Shown piece by piece: positions 15,677-22,064 of a stretch of 22,064 nt of DNA. The position numbers and the translations under genes were made by a program. The notes under the pieces are model-generated. The model worked only from the letters and a program-made list of their open reading frames with translations. It was not told the origin of the DNA and did not search any database. How positions within the stretch are numbered: position 1 is the stretch's first letter; each line of letters opens with the position of its first letter. Origin of the DNA: Arenibacter sp963972175 (GTDB lineage Bacteria; Bacteroidota; Bacteroidia; Flavobacteriales; Flavobacteriaceae); contig CAXAVP010000043.1 of NCBI GenBank assembly GCA_963972175.1, positions 1 through 22,064 of the forward strand, given 5' to 3'.

Positions 15677-15693
15677 TGGCAAGTTGGATGCCA
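15677..15693 (-). promoter_or_regulatory. Sigma-54 (-24/-12) promoter for the small Cys-rich ORF and gdhA
   Basis: The minus strand reads TGGCATCCAACTTGCC (15693-15678), with GG and GC separated by exactly 10 nt, full TGGCA and TTGC blocks, and matching the consensus TGGCAC-N5-TTGC. Transcription would start near 15668, 18 nt before the small ORF. An NtrC-type activator is encoded immediately upstream at 15840-17174. The site is nearly palindromic, so a weaker match is also read on the plus strand, where no gene follows. Confidence 0.65.
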
Positions 15694-15719
15694 AAAAATA
15701 CAAGAAAGGCACAAAATAT

Positions 15720-15767
15720 CTGTAATTAACTGTAAATCAATTATTTAAATATGTTGTGTTACAGTAA
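15720..15767. promoter_or_regulatory. Repeated CTGTAA sites, candidate activator-binding region for the sigma-54 promoter
   Basis: CTGTAA occurs at 15720-15725 and 15730-15735 in direct orientation and as TTACAG at 15759-15764, inside the small palindrome TTACAGTAA. These lie about 50 to 100 nt upstream of the predicted start point, the usual range for enhancer-like binding sites of NtrC-type activators. Assignment is inference from position and repetition only. Confidence 0.35.
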
Positions 15768-15798
15768 TGGATTATTGTTTATAAAGGAGGATTTACCC

Positions 15799-15821
15799 AG
15801 CTGGGGCGTTATTCCCCAACT
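15799..15821 (-). terminator. Hairpin just after the response-regulator gene, possible terminator
   Basis: AGCTGGGG (15799-15806) pairs with CCCCAACT (15814-15821), with one G-U pair and a 7-nt loop, about 19 nt past the regulator stop. No U tract follows on the minus strand, so it may only stabilise the 3' end. Confidence 0.4.
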
Positions 15822-15839
15822 ATTATAGTGAAGGTTAAA

Positions 15840-17174
15840 TCATTTTATTTTTTGACGAAGTGTTTTACGGTCTATTTGTAATATTTCGGCCGCTTTGGTT
15901 TTATTTTGTCCGGTTGCCTCCAGTACTTTTAGGATATACCGCTTTTCCATTTGGTGCAATGGCAGTAAGCTGTCTTCTGGAAAATCTATTTTGTATTTTA
16001 AGGTGTTGGGTAATTGATCTATTTCAATTTTTTTGTCGCACATTATTACCGCCCTTTGAACTACATTTTCCAACTCTCGTATGTTTCCGGGCCAACTATA
16101 GCGCTTTAATAGTTCCATTGCGCTGGCAGAGATGGAAATAAGTTGGTCTTTGTACTCCACACCGTATTTTAATAGAAATTTATCTACCAGTGCCGGAATA
16201 TCTTCTTTCCGCTCCCTCAAGGGTGGTACTTCAATATCCACCACTGTTAAGCGGTAGTATAAATCCTCCCGAAATACTTTTTTCTCTACAAGGGACAATA
16301 GGTTACTGTTGGTAGCGGCAACGACTCGAATATCAATTTTTTCGACTTTTTGGGAGCCTACCTTTACCACTTCCTTTTCTTGAAGGGCTCTTAACAGCTT
16401 GGATTGTACGGCAGCGGAAGCGTTGCCTATTTCATCTAAAAAAAGTGTGCCTTTGTTGGCCGCCTGAAAAAAACCGTTGCGGTTTTCGTTAGCACCGGTG
16501 AAGGCACCTTTGGTATAACCAAATAATTCGGCTTCCAATAAATTTTCAGGAATGGCCCCGCAATTAACCGCAATAAAAGGGGCTCTTGAATACTTTCCCA
16601 TATAATGAATAGCCCGGGCAACCAATTCTTTTCCGGTACCACTTTCTCCATTTATCAAAACCGTGGCCTTATTGTCCTTTACCCGGTCTATTATTTCCGT
16701 AACCTTCTTAAGGGCTCGTGAGCTGCCTATTAAATCTCCATAGACCTCAGGTTTATCCGTTTTATTTTTTGAGGTATTATTATAACTCTTATGATTTGGG
16801 GTCCTTCCTGAGAATGATTTTAGGACAGCAGTCTTTAATTCCTCCTGGGTAAATGGTTTTACCAGATAGTCGATGGCACCAGATTTTAGGACGCTAAGTG
16901 CATCGTCTACCGAGGGATAACCGGTTACCACTAATTTTGGTAAATCTGGATAATGTTCGGATACATATTTAATTAATTGCAGTCCGTCCACATCCGGCAT
17001 CTTGAGGTCTGTAATTAATAGATCTATCCTAGAATCTTTCAGTATAGCCAACGCCTCTTTTACGGAAACAGCCTTATATGCATGGTAATTAAAGGATTGA
17101 AGGTGCCTATGGATAAGCTCCAAAATGTTTATATCGTCGTCAACAATCAATACATTCTCTTTATTTAATCCCAT
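15840..17174 (-). CDS. NtrC-family sigma-54-dependent response regulator
   Basis: From the ATG at 17174 the protein has 444 residues; the frame extends to a TTG at 17198, but that would overlap the kinase gene and is not needed. Domains in order: receiver (about 5-120) with acidic pocket VDDD and phospho-acceptor Asp56 in LLITDLKMPD, Thr84 and Lys106; AAA+ domain (about 145-380) with Walker A GESGTGKE (176-183), sigma-54 contact loop GAFTGA (223-228), Walker B LFLDEIG (244-250) and WPGNIREL; Fis-type helix-turn-helix at the C-terminus (NKTKAAEILQIDRKTLRQKIK region). It should activate sigma-54 promoters after phosphorylation by the kinase 4 nt upstream. The nearest sigma-54 site is that of the gdhA operon. 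Confidence 0.93.
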   Translation of the reverse strand: MGLNKENVLIVDDDINILELIHRHLQSFNYHAYKAVSVKEALAILKDSRIDLLITDLKMPDVDGLQLIKYVSEHYPDLPKLVVTGYPSVDDALSVLKSGAIDYLVKPFTQEELKTAVLKSFSGRTPNHKSYNNTSKNKTDKPEVYGDLIGSSRALKKVTEIIDRVKDNKATVLINGESGTGKELVARAIHYMGKYSRAPFIAVNCGAIPENLLEAELFGYTKGAFTGANENRNGFFQAANKGTLFLDEIGNASAAVQSKLLRALQEKEVVKVGSQKVEKIDIRVVAATNSNLLSLVEKKVFREDLYYRLTVVDIEVPPLRERKEDIPALVDKFLLKYGVEYKDQLISISASAMELLKRYSWPGNIRELENVVQRAVIMCDKKIEIDQLPNTLKYKIDFPEDSLLPLHQMEKRYILKVLEATGQNKTKAAEILQIDRKTLRQKIK

Positions 17175-17178
17175 AGTC

Positions 17179-18270
17179 TTAATTTTTTGGAATATCAATA
17201 GTAAATATAGTTCCTTTGGGGTTGTTGGAGCGGAACTTTATCATCCCTTTATGGCTTTTTATGATACCATGTACCACGCTTAGTCCTAATCCAGAGCCCT
17301 CTCCTACCGGCTTGGTGCTAAAAAAAGGTTCAAAAACCCTGTCCTTTATTTTTGAAGAAATCCCAGGTCCTTGATCAGATATGCTGATGCTTACCTGTTT
17401 CTTGCCTTCCTTAACGGAGATTGCTATTTTGCCCTTTACGGGTGAGAAATAAATGGCATTGAGTACTAGATTAAATATTACTTGGGTGAGCTGTATGGTA
17501 TCTACCCTGAGAAAGACTTCAGGATTACTAAAATCCAGTTCATGAATTATCTTCTTTTTCTTTAAGCTGGGTTCCATTAAGTGCAAGGCGCTGTTAATAA
17601 TAGGGTTAATGTTTACTAGGGACATCTGTTGTGGCATTTCGCAGGCAAAAAACATAAGTTTTTTTACCACCTCCCTGGAGAAAATTGCGCTATTTATAAT
17701 CTTGTCAAGATCTTGTACGGCCTGTGAGTCTTCCATAATCCTACTTTTAAGTAATTCTGCAAACCCTAAAATATTGGCCAATGGTGTATTGAGTTCATGG
17801 GCAATACCGGCGGTAATTTCTCCCAAAATCCCCAGGCGGTCTGCCCGTTCCATTTTTCGTTTAATGATTATTTCATTGTCTTTTATCTGTTTTCTTTCCA
17901 ATAAGTTCCCTATTTCCAGGCACACGTTCTGCAGCAATTTTTTTTCTTCCCCTAAAAAATCGGATGCGGAGTATTTGTCGTTGGGATAGGCCACCTGCAC
18001 CACCCCTGATTTTTTGTTGAATACTTTTATGCTCGACTCCAGGTAAATGGGTTTTTTTGGAAAATTGGAAGTTACAATGGTGTAGCCGCTAGCATCTAAT
18101 CTCACCTGGGCATCCTTATTGTATCGCCAGGCTTTCTGCAGGCAATGTAGAATGCCCTTAAGGGCGTCTTCTATCTGGTTGTAGTCGCAATTTACTATTA
18201 TGGAGGTTACCTCATATAAACAAGTAAGTTCCTTAATGCGTTCGTTTAGCTTTTCTTCTGCCGAAATCAT
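17179..18270 (-). CDS. Sensor histidine kinase, NtrB/ZraS-like, cytoplasmic
   Basis: The product is 363 residues. There is no signal peptide or membrane helix. Residues 1-130 form a GAF-like sensory region with a leading coiled coil. HisKA follows with the phosphorylated His158 in AGIAHELNTPLANILG, then the catalytic ATPase domain with N box NLVLNAIYFSP (267-277), G1 DQGPG (299-303), F box FEPFFSTK and G2 GSGLGL (325-330). It should sense a cytoplasmic signal and phosphorylate the sigma-54 regulator encoded 4 nt downstream. It follows the E1 dehydrogenase gene after 12 nt, so all three genes are probably one transcript, which hints that the signal is linked to 2-oxoacid or amino-acid metabolism. 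Confidence 0.9.
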   Translation of the reverse strand: MISAEEKLNERIKELTCLYEVTSIIVNCDYNQIEDALKGILHCLQKAWRYNKDAQVRLDASGYTIVTSNFPKKPIYLESSIKVFNKKSGVVQVAYPNDKYSASDFLGEEKKLLQNVCLEIGNLLERKQIKDNEIIIKRKMERADRLGILGEITAGIAHELNTPLANILGFAELLKSRIMEDSQAVQDLDKIINSAIFSREVVKKLMFFACEMPQQMSLVNINPIINSALHLMEPSLKKKKIIHELDFSNPEVFLRVDTIQLTQVIFNLVLNAIYFSPVKGKIAISVKEGKKQVSISISDQGPGISSKIKDRVFEPFFSTKPVGEGSGLGLSVVHGIIKSHKGMIKFRSNNPKGTIFTIDIPKN

Positions 18271-18282
18271 CTATCTTTATTT

Positions 18283-20259
18283 TTAATAGGATAACAACTT
18301 AATAAGTTCTTCCTCAAAACGGTTTTTGGGAAGGTAATGGTCTTCTAGATTTTTGGCGAAAGGAATAGGTGTTTCCAAGCTTCCCACTCGCTTAACCGGA
18401 GCGTCCAAATATTGAAAACAGTTTTCCATGACCATGGCCGAAATATCGCTGGCAATACCACCAAATAAACTGTCTTCTTGCAGTATAATTATTTTCCCGG
18501 TCTTTTTTACGGACTCATAAACGGCCTTTATATCCAAGGGTTGCAATGTTCGGAGATCCAACAGGTCTGCTTGTATGTGGGGGTTCTTTCCTAAGGTGTC
18601 CAAGGCCCAATGCACTCCCAGGCCATAGGAGACAATGGTAACCTCTGATCCTTGACGTAATAGGGCAGCTTTTCCGAATGGCGTAGTGTAGTAATCTTTG
18701 GGGACGTCTTGATATACACTTCTATAGAGGCCTTTGTGTTCAAAAAAAAGCACGGGATTTGGATCATTTATGGCTGTAGTCAATAAACCCTTGGCGTCTA
18801 TTGGAAAGGCAGGGTAAACCACCTTTAATCCCGGTGTTTTGGTAAACCAGGCCTCATTGGTCTGCGAATGAAATGGTCCTGCGCCTACCCCTGCTCCACA
18901 GGGCATTCTAATCACTACATCGGCATGCTCTCCCCAGCGATAGTGGATCTTGGCCAAATAATTTACAATTGGATTAAATCCGGTACTGACGAAATCTGCA
19001 AATTGCATTTCCATGACCGATTTCATCCCATTGATAGATAATCCCATGGAGGTGGAAACAACGGCCGATTCACATATTGGGGTGTTCCGTACCCTTTCTT
19101 TGCCAAAGCGGTCTACAAAACCATCTGTAATTTTGAATACTCCACCATATTCGGCAATATCCTGACCCATTATTACCAGATGTCCGTGTTTCTCCATAGA
19201 TTGACTCAACCCTTGGGAAATGGCATCCACCATTCTTATATTTTCTTTTTCGCTGCCAGCTTGGTGATCTATATAGTCAAATTCTTTGTAAACATCCATC
19301 ACTTCTCTCTCTTCATCAAAGACTATATCCTGTTCCTCAGAGGCTTTTTTTAGATTAAAATCAATTTCAGAAAAAAATTCATTCCTAAAGGTAGCTATGA
19401 GTTCGGGGGTCAGAATATTTTGCTCCAATAGAAATTTTTCAAAATTTACCAATGGGTCTTTTTCAGACCAAGCATCCAACAATTCTTGTGGCACATATTT
19501 GGTACCACTGGCCTCCTCGTGCCCACGCATTCTAAATGTTTTAAATTCAATCAATACCGGTCTAGGGTTTTTGCGAATGCTTTTGCACAGTTCATCTACT
19601 TTTGAAAATACTTCCAAGATATTGTTCCCATCCACAATATGGGATTCCATGCCATATCCAACCCCTTTCCGAGCCAAATCTGTACATTTATATTGTTCGG
19701 ATGTAGGAGTGGATAAGCCATAGCCGTTATTCTCTATGCAGAACAAGACCGGCAAATTCCATACAGCTGCAATATTCATGGCTTCATGAAAATCTCCTTC
19801 ACTGGTACCACCCTCACCCGTGAAAACGGCAGTTACCCTATTCCTCTTGTTTAGGACATCAGCAAGAGCAATACCATCTGCTACCCCTAATTGTGGCCCC
19901 AAATGGGAAATCATGCCAATTATCCTGTATTCCTGACTTCCGAAATGAAAACTTCTATCCCGGCCCTTGGTGAAACCACTCCCCTTTCCCTGCCACTGGG
20001 CGAACAATCGGTGTAAGGGAATGTTCCTAGTGGTAAAAACACCTAAATTACGGTGCATGGGCAAAACATACTCGTTTTTTCTCAAGGCACTGGTTACCCC
20101 CACCGAAATGGCCTCCTGACCAATTCCGCTGAACCATTTGCTAATTTTTCCCTGGCGCAAGAGAATTAACATTTTCTCTTCTATTAACCGCGGTTTTAGC
20201 ATTCGCTGATAAAGCTGTACTTGCATAGCCCTATCTACACTATCTGCTCTATATTGCAT
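18283..20259 (-). CDS. 2-oxoacid dehydrogenase E1, fused alpha and beta subunits (branched-chain type)
   Basis: From the ATG at 20259 the protein has 658 residues; ATG 20295 and TTG 20337 upstream are in frame but add poorly structured sequence. The alpha half begins MLKPRLIEEKMLILLRQGKISKWFSGIGQEA and has the thiamine-diphosphate motif GEGGTSEGDF...IENN (about 148-178). The beta half begins near KENIRMVDAISQGL, with GQDIAEYGG and VIRMPCGAGVGAGPFHSQ. It decarboxylates a 2-oxoacid (branched-chain oxoacids are likeliest; pyruvate or acetoin-type not excluded) and passes the acyl group to an E2 lipoyl protein encoded elsewhere. Fused E1 proteins of this size are common in Bacteroidota. The kinase gene starts 12 nt downstream. 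Confidence 0.9.
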   Translation of the reverse strand: MQYRADSVDRAMQVQLYQRMLKPRLIEEKMLILLRQGKISKWFSGIGQEAISVGVTSALRKNEYVLPMHRNLGVFTTRNIPLHRLFAQWQGKGSGFTKGRDRSFHFGSQEYRIIGMISHLGPQLGVADGIALADVLNKRNRVTAVFTGEGGTSEGDFHEAMNIAAVWNLPVLFCIENNGYGLSTPTSEQYKCTDLARKGVGYGMESHIVDGNNILEVFSKVDELCKSIRKNPRPVLIEFKTFRMRGHEEASGTKYVPQELLDAWSEKDPLVNFEKFLLEQNILTPELIATFRNEFFSEIDFNLKKASEEQDIVFDEEREVMDVYKEFDYIDHQAGSEKENIRMVDAISQGLSQSMEKHGHLVIMGQDIAEYGGVFKITDGFVDRFGKERVRNTPICESAVVSTSMGLSINGMKSVMEMQFADFVSTGFNPIVNYLAKIHYRWGEHADVVIRMPCGAGVGAGPFHSQTNEAWFTKTPGLKVVYPAFPIDAKGLLTTAINDPNPVLFFEHKGLYRSVYQDVPKDYYTTPFGKAALLRQGSEVTIVSYGLGVHWALDTLGKNPHIQADLLDLRTLQPLDIKAVYESVKKTGKIIILQEDSLFGGIASDISAMVMENCFQYLDAPVKRVGSLETPIPFAKNLEDHYLPKNRFEEELIKLLSY

Positions 20260-20316
20260 GTTATGTTTTTCTACCTTTTCTATATAATATTGCATAAATG
20301 TAACAAAAGGCAAAAA

Positions 20317-20323
20317 CAAAGTA
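20317..20323 (-). promoter_or_regulatory. Possible promoter -7 element for the E1-kinase-regulator operon
   Basis: The minus strand reads TACTTTG, one base shorter than the TAnnTTTG consensus, with TTATTG about 15 nt upstream as a -33 candidate. It would give a leader of about 50 nt to the ATG at 20259. Confidence 0.3.
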
Positions 20324-20357
20324 GCATATAATGGCAATAAGATTGTCTTTATATTAT

Positions 20358-20365
20358 TAACTTTG
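20358..20365 (+). promoter_or_regulatory. Bacteroidota -7 promoter element for the dioxygenase gene
   Basis: TAACTTTG matches TAnnTTTG exactly and ends 22 nt before the ATG at 20388. It lies in the short divergent region shared with the E1 operon. The -33 element is not clear. Confidence 0.5.
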
Positions 20366-20387
20366 ATTTATCTAAAAATGTAAGACG

Positions 20388-21338
20388 ATGAGTGCAATAC
20401 CCAGTGTAAATCTTGAAGATTTTATATCCGGCGATTCTACGAGAAAGAATAAATTTATTAAAGAAATTGGCAGTGCTTTTGAGAACATTGGTTTTGTGGC
20501 ACTTAGCGGTCACTTTTTATCTGAAAAATTGGTTGGGGACTTATATTCTGAAATCAAAAAGTTCTTTGATCTACCCCAAGAGACCAAGGATAAATATGAA
20601 ATTGAAGGTATTGGCGGGCAACGTGGATATACATCTTTTGGAAAGGAGCATGCCAAGGGCAGAACAGAGGGCGATTTAAAAGAGTTTTGGCACTTTGGAC
20701 AGTATGTTGAAGACGACCCCAAATTGGAAAAGGCATACCCTTCCAATGTTCAGGTGACGGAATTGGATCATTTTAATGAAGTGGGTAAGGAGACCTATAA
20801 AATGTTGGAAAAGACAGCCCAATATGTACTAAGGGCCCTAGCCTTGCATTTGGAATTGGAAGAAACCTATTTTGACGAGTATATTAAGAACGGAAACTCC
20901 ATATTAAGACCTATTCACTATCCACCAATTACCAATGAGCCTAAGAATGCCGTTAGAGCTGCGGCGCATGGGGATATTAATTTAATAACCCTGCTTATGG
21001 GGGCCCATGGAAAGGGACTTCAGGTTAGAAACCATGAAGGAGAATGGGTCGATGCCATTGCCAAACCAGATCAACTTATGATCAATGTTGGCGACATGCT
21101 GTCGCGCTTAACCAATAACAAACTAAAATCGACCATACACCAGGTGGTAAATCCACCTAGGGAATTATGGGGGACCTCTAGATATTCCGTGCCGTTTTTC
21201 ATGCACCCCATAAGTGAAATGCCCTTAAATTGTTTGGACAATTGTGTGGACGAAGAACATCCAAAGCAATTTGAGGACATCACCGCAGGGGAGTTTTTGC
21301 ACGAGCGGCTGATTGAGTTGGGACTCATTAAAAAATAG
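20388..21338 (+). CDS. Isopenicillin-N-synthase-like 2-oxoglutarate/Fe(II) dioxygenase
   Basis: The product is 316 residues. The DIOX_N segment is at the start (IPSVNLEDF, FENIGFVALSGH). The 2OG-Fe(II) domain holds the iron ligands His194 and Asp196 (AAHGDINLITLL) and His251 (KSTIHQVVNPP), and Arg265 with Ser267 (RYSVPFF) for the 2-oxoglutarate carboxylate. All catalytic residues are present. Members oxidise or desaturate small molecules; the bacterial relatives of this length are mostly uncharacterised, and isopenicillin N synthase activity is not implied. It is divergent from the E1 operon, which consumes a 2-oxoacid, but no functional tie is proven. Confidence 0.9.
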   Translation: MSAIPSVNLEDFISGDSTRKNKFIKEIGSAFENIGFVALSGHFLSEKLVGDLYSEIKKFFDLPQETKDKYEIEGIGGQRGYTSFGKEHAKGRTEGDLKEFWHFGQYVEDDPKLEKAYPSNVQVTELDHFNEVGKETYKMLEKTAQYVLRALALHLELEETYFDEYIKNGNSILRPIHYPPITNEPKNAVRAAAHGDINLITLLMGAHGKGLQVRNHEGEWVDAIAKPDQLMINVGDMLSRLTNNKLKSTIHQVVNPPRELWGTSRYSVPFFMHPISEMPLNCLDNCVDEEHPKQFEDITAGEFLHERLIELGLIKK

Positions 21339-21418
21339 GCATAATCCATTTTTTTATAGAGTTCCGTTGTATGGGGACATAGGTGCCCAATTTAATTTAA
21401 TGTATAATATAGAACGCT

Positions 21419-22024
21419 ATGAAAAAAATTATGTTGCCCATGGTGGTATTGGTAATGACGGCTTTTAGCCAAGTAGATACTAGCCTATCCAATGCCGAAA
21501 GAACGTTTGCTATCAACGAATTGAATAAGACATATGATCGTTTTACCAAAACGTTGGACGGATTAAGTAAGGAACAATTAAATTATAAGGTTGCGGAAGA
21601 CTCATGGTCCATTGCGGAGTGTGCAGAGCATCTGGCTATTTCGGAGAACTCTATATTTGACGTATTGGCGCAAACATTAAATACCGAGGCCGATCCCTCA
21701 AGGAGGGATGAAGTTAAGATGGCGGATGAACAGCTTATTGCTATGATAGAAGACCGGAGTAATAAGGTGAAGACTAGCAAGGCCTTTGAACCTTCCGGTA
21801 AATATGGAAGTTTTGAGGAAACGGTAGAAGAATTTAAATCCAAGAGGAAGGAGCATATTGAATATATTAAGTCAACCCAAGATGATTTAAGAAACCGCTA
21901 TCAACAGTTTCCGTTCGGAACAATTGATGCCTATCAAATTGTCCTATTTATGTCGGGTCATACGGAACGTCATGTGCGGCAAATGGAAGAAACAATGGAA
22001 GATCCTGGCTTTCCCAAGTCTTAG
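21419..22024 (+). CDS. DinB-like (DinB_2) four-helix protein with signal peptide
   Basis: The product is 201 residues. A hydrophobic N-terminus (MKKIMLPMVVLVMTAFSQ) looks like a signal peptide, so the protein is probably exported. The rest is a DinB_2-type helix bundle: ELNKTYDRFTKTLDGLSKEQLNYKVAEDSWSIAECAEHLAISE, then the final helix SGHTERHVRQMEE. Three histidines (AEHLA and GHTERHVRQ) match the metal-binding triad usual in the DinB/YfiT fold. Members include thiol-dependent transferases and metal-dependent hydrolases; the substrate is unknown. It lies 80 nt downstream of the dioxygenase gene on the same strand and may be co-transcribed. Confidence 0.85.
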   Translation: MKKIMLPMVVLVMTAFSQVDTSLSNAERTFAINELNKTYDRFTKTLDGLSKEQLNYKVAEDSWSIAECAEHLAISENSIFDVLAQTLNTEADPSRRDEVKMADEQLIAMIEDRSNKVKTSKAFEPSGKYGSFEETVEEFKSKRKEHIEYIKSTQDDLRNRYQQFPFGTIDAYQIVLFMSGHTERHVRQMEETMEDPGFPKS

Positions 22025-22064
22025 AAATGAAGAAGTAATAATAGGTGACCCATCCGTCTAAACC

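Overview
The window looks like a chromosomal segment of a flavobacterium (Bacteroidota, Flavobacteriaceae, probably marine; genus not determinable here). The evidence is the AT-rich DNA, promoter -7 elements of the Bacteroidota type (TAnnTTTG), little purine-rich Shine-Dalgarno sequence, lipoproteins with short lipoboxes, and protein families typical of that group (fused E1 alpha/beta dehydrogenase, VF530 protein, Rnk-like factor downstream of glutamate dehydrogenase). No rRNA, tRNA, CRISPR array, insertion sequence or phage gene was seen.

Layout. 1-904: 3' part of a RoxA-like c-type cytochrome gene (+). 1057-4518: RadD-like DEAD/DEAH helicase, VF530 protein and DEAD-box RNA helicase (all -). 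4763-5065: short hibernation-promoting factor (+), sharing a bidirectional terminator with a small exported protein gene (5171-5512, -). 5748-6701: TerC-family membrane protein (+), whose stop codon overlaps the end of the next operon. 6698-11643 (-): a compact six-gene biosynthetic operon, in transcription order FAD-dependent oxidoreductase, SAM methyltransferase, type III polyketide synthase, FabZ-like dehydratase, FabF-like ketosynthase and acyl carrier protein. 11719-13033 (-): an OmpA-type lipoprotein and a lipocalin-like lipoprotein. 13367-15650 (-): a nitrogen/amino-acid operon consisting of a 55-residue Cys-rich small protein, glutamate dehydrogenase, a GreA/Rnk-like factor and an unknown protein, preceded by a good sigma-54 promoter match. 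15840-20259 (-): fused 2-oxoacid dehydrogenase E1, sensor histidine kinase and NtrC-type sigma-54 response regulator. 20388-22024 (+): a 2-oxoglutarate/Fe(II)-type dioxygenase and a DinB-like protein.

Two points stand out. First, the polyketide operon resembles Streptomyces srsABC (type III PKS, methyltransferase, flavoprotein; phenolic lipids) joined to a private KAS/dehydratase/ACP set that could build the acyl starter, as the ArsA/ArsD fatty-acid synthases do in Azotobacter. Its PKS gene carries an in-frame TGA at codon 321. Past the TGA the same frame continues for 30 codons and encodes the missing family C-terminus, including the FGPG loop. This is therefore a single nonsense change, a read-through site or a base-call error, and not a naturally short protein.

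Second, the sigma-54 promoter lies about 18 nt (predicted start point to ATG) before a small Cys-rich ORF that leads into gdhA, and the neighbouring operon encodes a kinase and a sigma-54 activator. This suggests a local two-component circuit for amino-acid or 2-oxoacid catabolism, comparable in logic to SigL control of rocG and bkd in Bacillus.
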